From NCBI RefSeq assembly GCF_900547205.1, contig NZ_URFY01000028.1, forward strand, positions 1 to 60,077: a DNA stretch of 60,077 nt. Direction: 5' to 3'. The stretch is from an uncultured Bacteroides sp. (lineage in GTDB: Bacteria > Bacteroidota > Bacteroidia > Bacteroidales > Bacteroidaceae). This document shows, piece by piece, positions 60,026 through 60,077 of this stretch; position 1 is the stretch's first letter; each line of letters begins with the position of its first letter. The notes beneath the pieces were generated by a model. The model saw only the letters and a program-made list of their open reading frames with translations. It made no database searches and was not told the DNA's origin. The translations under genes were made by a program, and so were the position numbers.

Positions 60026-60077
60026 GCCCAGGTGGCGGAATTGGTAGACGCGCACGTTTCAGGTGCGTGTGTCGAGA
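60026..60077 (+). tRNA. tRNA-Leu (anticodon CAG), cut by the window end
   Basis: Starts GCCCAGG; the D-arm GCGG AATTGGTAGA CGC is visible, then the anticodon stem CACGT/GCGTG with loop TTCAGGT (anticodon CAG). The variable arm and the rest lie beyond the window. It is 34 bases after tRNA-Gly and presumably co-transcribed. Confidence 0.9.

Overview
The window looks like a chromosome segment of a Bacteroides species close to B. thetaiotaomicron or B. ovatus. Signs are the TAnnTTTG (-7) / TTTG or TTG (-33) promoters, weak ribosome sites, many lipoproteins, outer-membrane beta-barrels ending in F or W, a thiS-E-G-C-H-F thiamine operon behind a TPP riboswitch next to sodB, and several families (BF3164-type propellers, DUF4221, NVEALA peptides) that are largely confined to Bacteroidales. 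No SusC/SusD pair, transposase or CRISPR array was seen.

Layout. (1) 1-2204: right end of a prophage-like element. The end of an unknown gene is followed by a compact lysis cassette: holin, amidase, and a lipoprotein with a C-terminal membrane anchor that fits a one-protein spanin. A gene-free stretch follows, with an orphan promoter and a 3' half of a tRNA-Gly(CCC) gene, the probable attachment site. (2) 2330-15136: housekeeping genes: proS, a two-component system, a radical SAM protein, a small lipoprotein, an RluA pseudouridine synthase, rlmD, ppdK and two outer-membrane barrels. (3) 15185-21220: thiamine operon on the minus strand under a TPP riboswitch. (4) 21361-27040: sodB, a YD-repeat periplasmic protein, a PcrA/UvrD helicase and a glycine-zipper lipoprotein.

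(5) 27192-46955: an AT-rich accessory locus and the most interesting part. A TlpA-type thioredoxin protein leads a run of propeller-like lipoproteins (28856-36646). A membrane-spanning winged-helix regulator follows, then two small precursors carrying an N[VI]EALA motif, each followed by a propeller lipoprotein. After these come a thioredoxin-like/DUF1573 lipoprotein, a transglutaminase-like protein with a discoidin-like C-terminus, a glutaminase-A-like lipoprotein and a signal peptidase I. The run contains at least two gene relics, and one NVEALA promoter has a direct repeat and an inverted repeat. I read this as an uncharacterised exported-peptide system: precursor, sensor-regulator, processing enzymes and surface propeller lipoproteins. 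That is inference.

(6) 47322-58057: a Wzy_C/O-antigen-ligase-like membrane protein with TPRs, then an RND efflux operon (adaptor, permease 1, TolC-like protein, permease 2) with its own promoter. (7) 58178-60077: a DUF326 copper-binding-type cysteine-rich protein, nspC, tRNA-Gly(GCC) and the start of tRNA-Leu(CAG).
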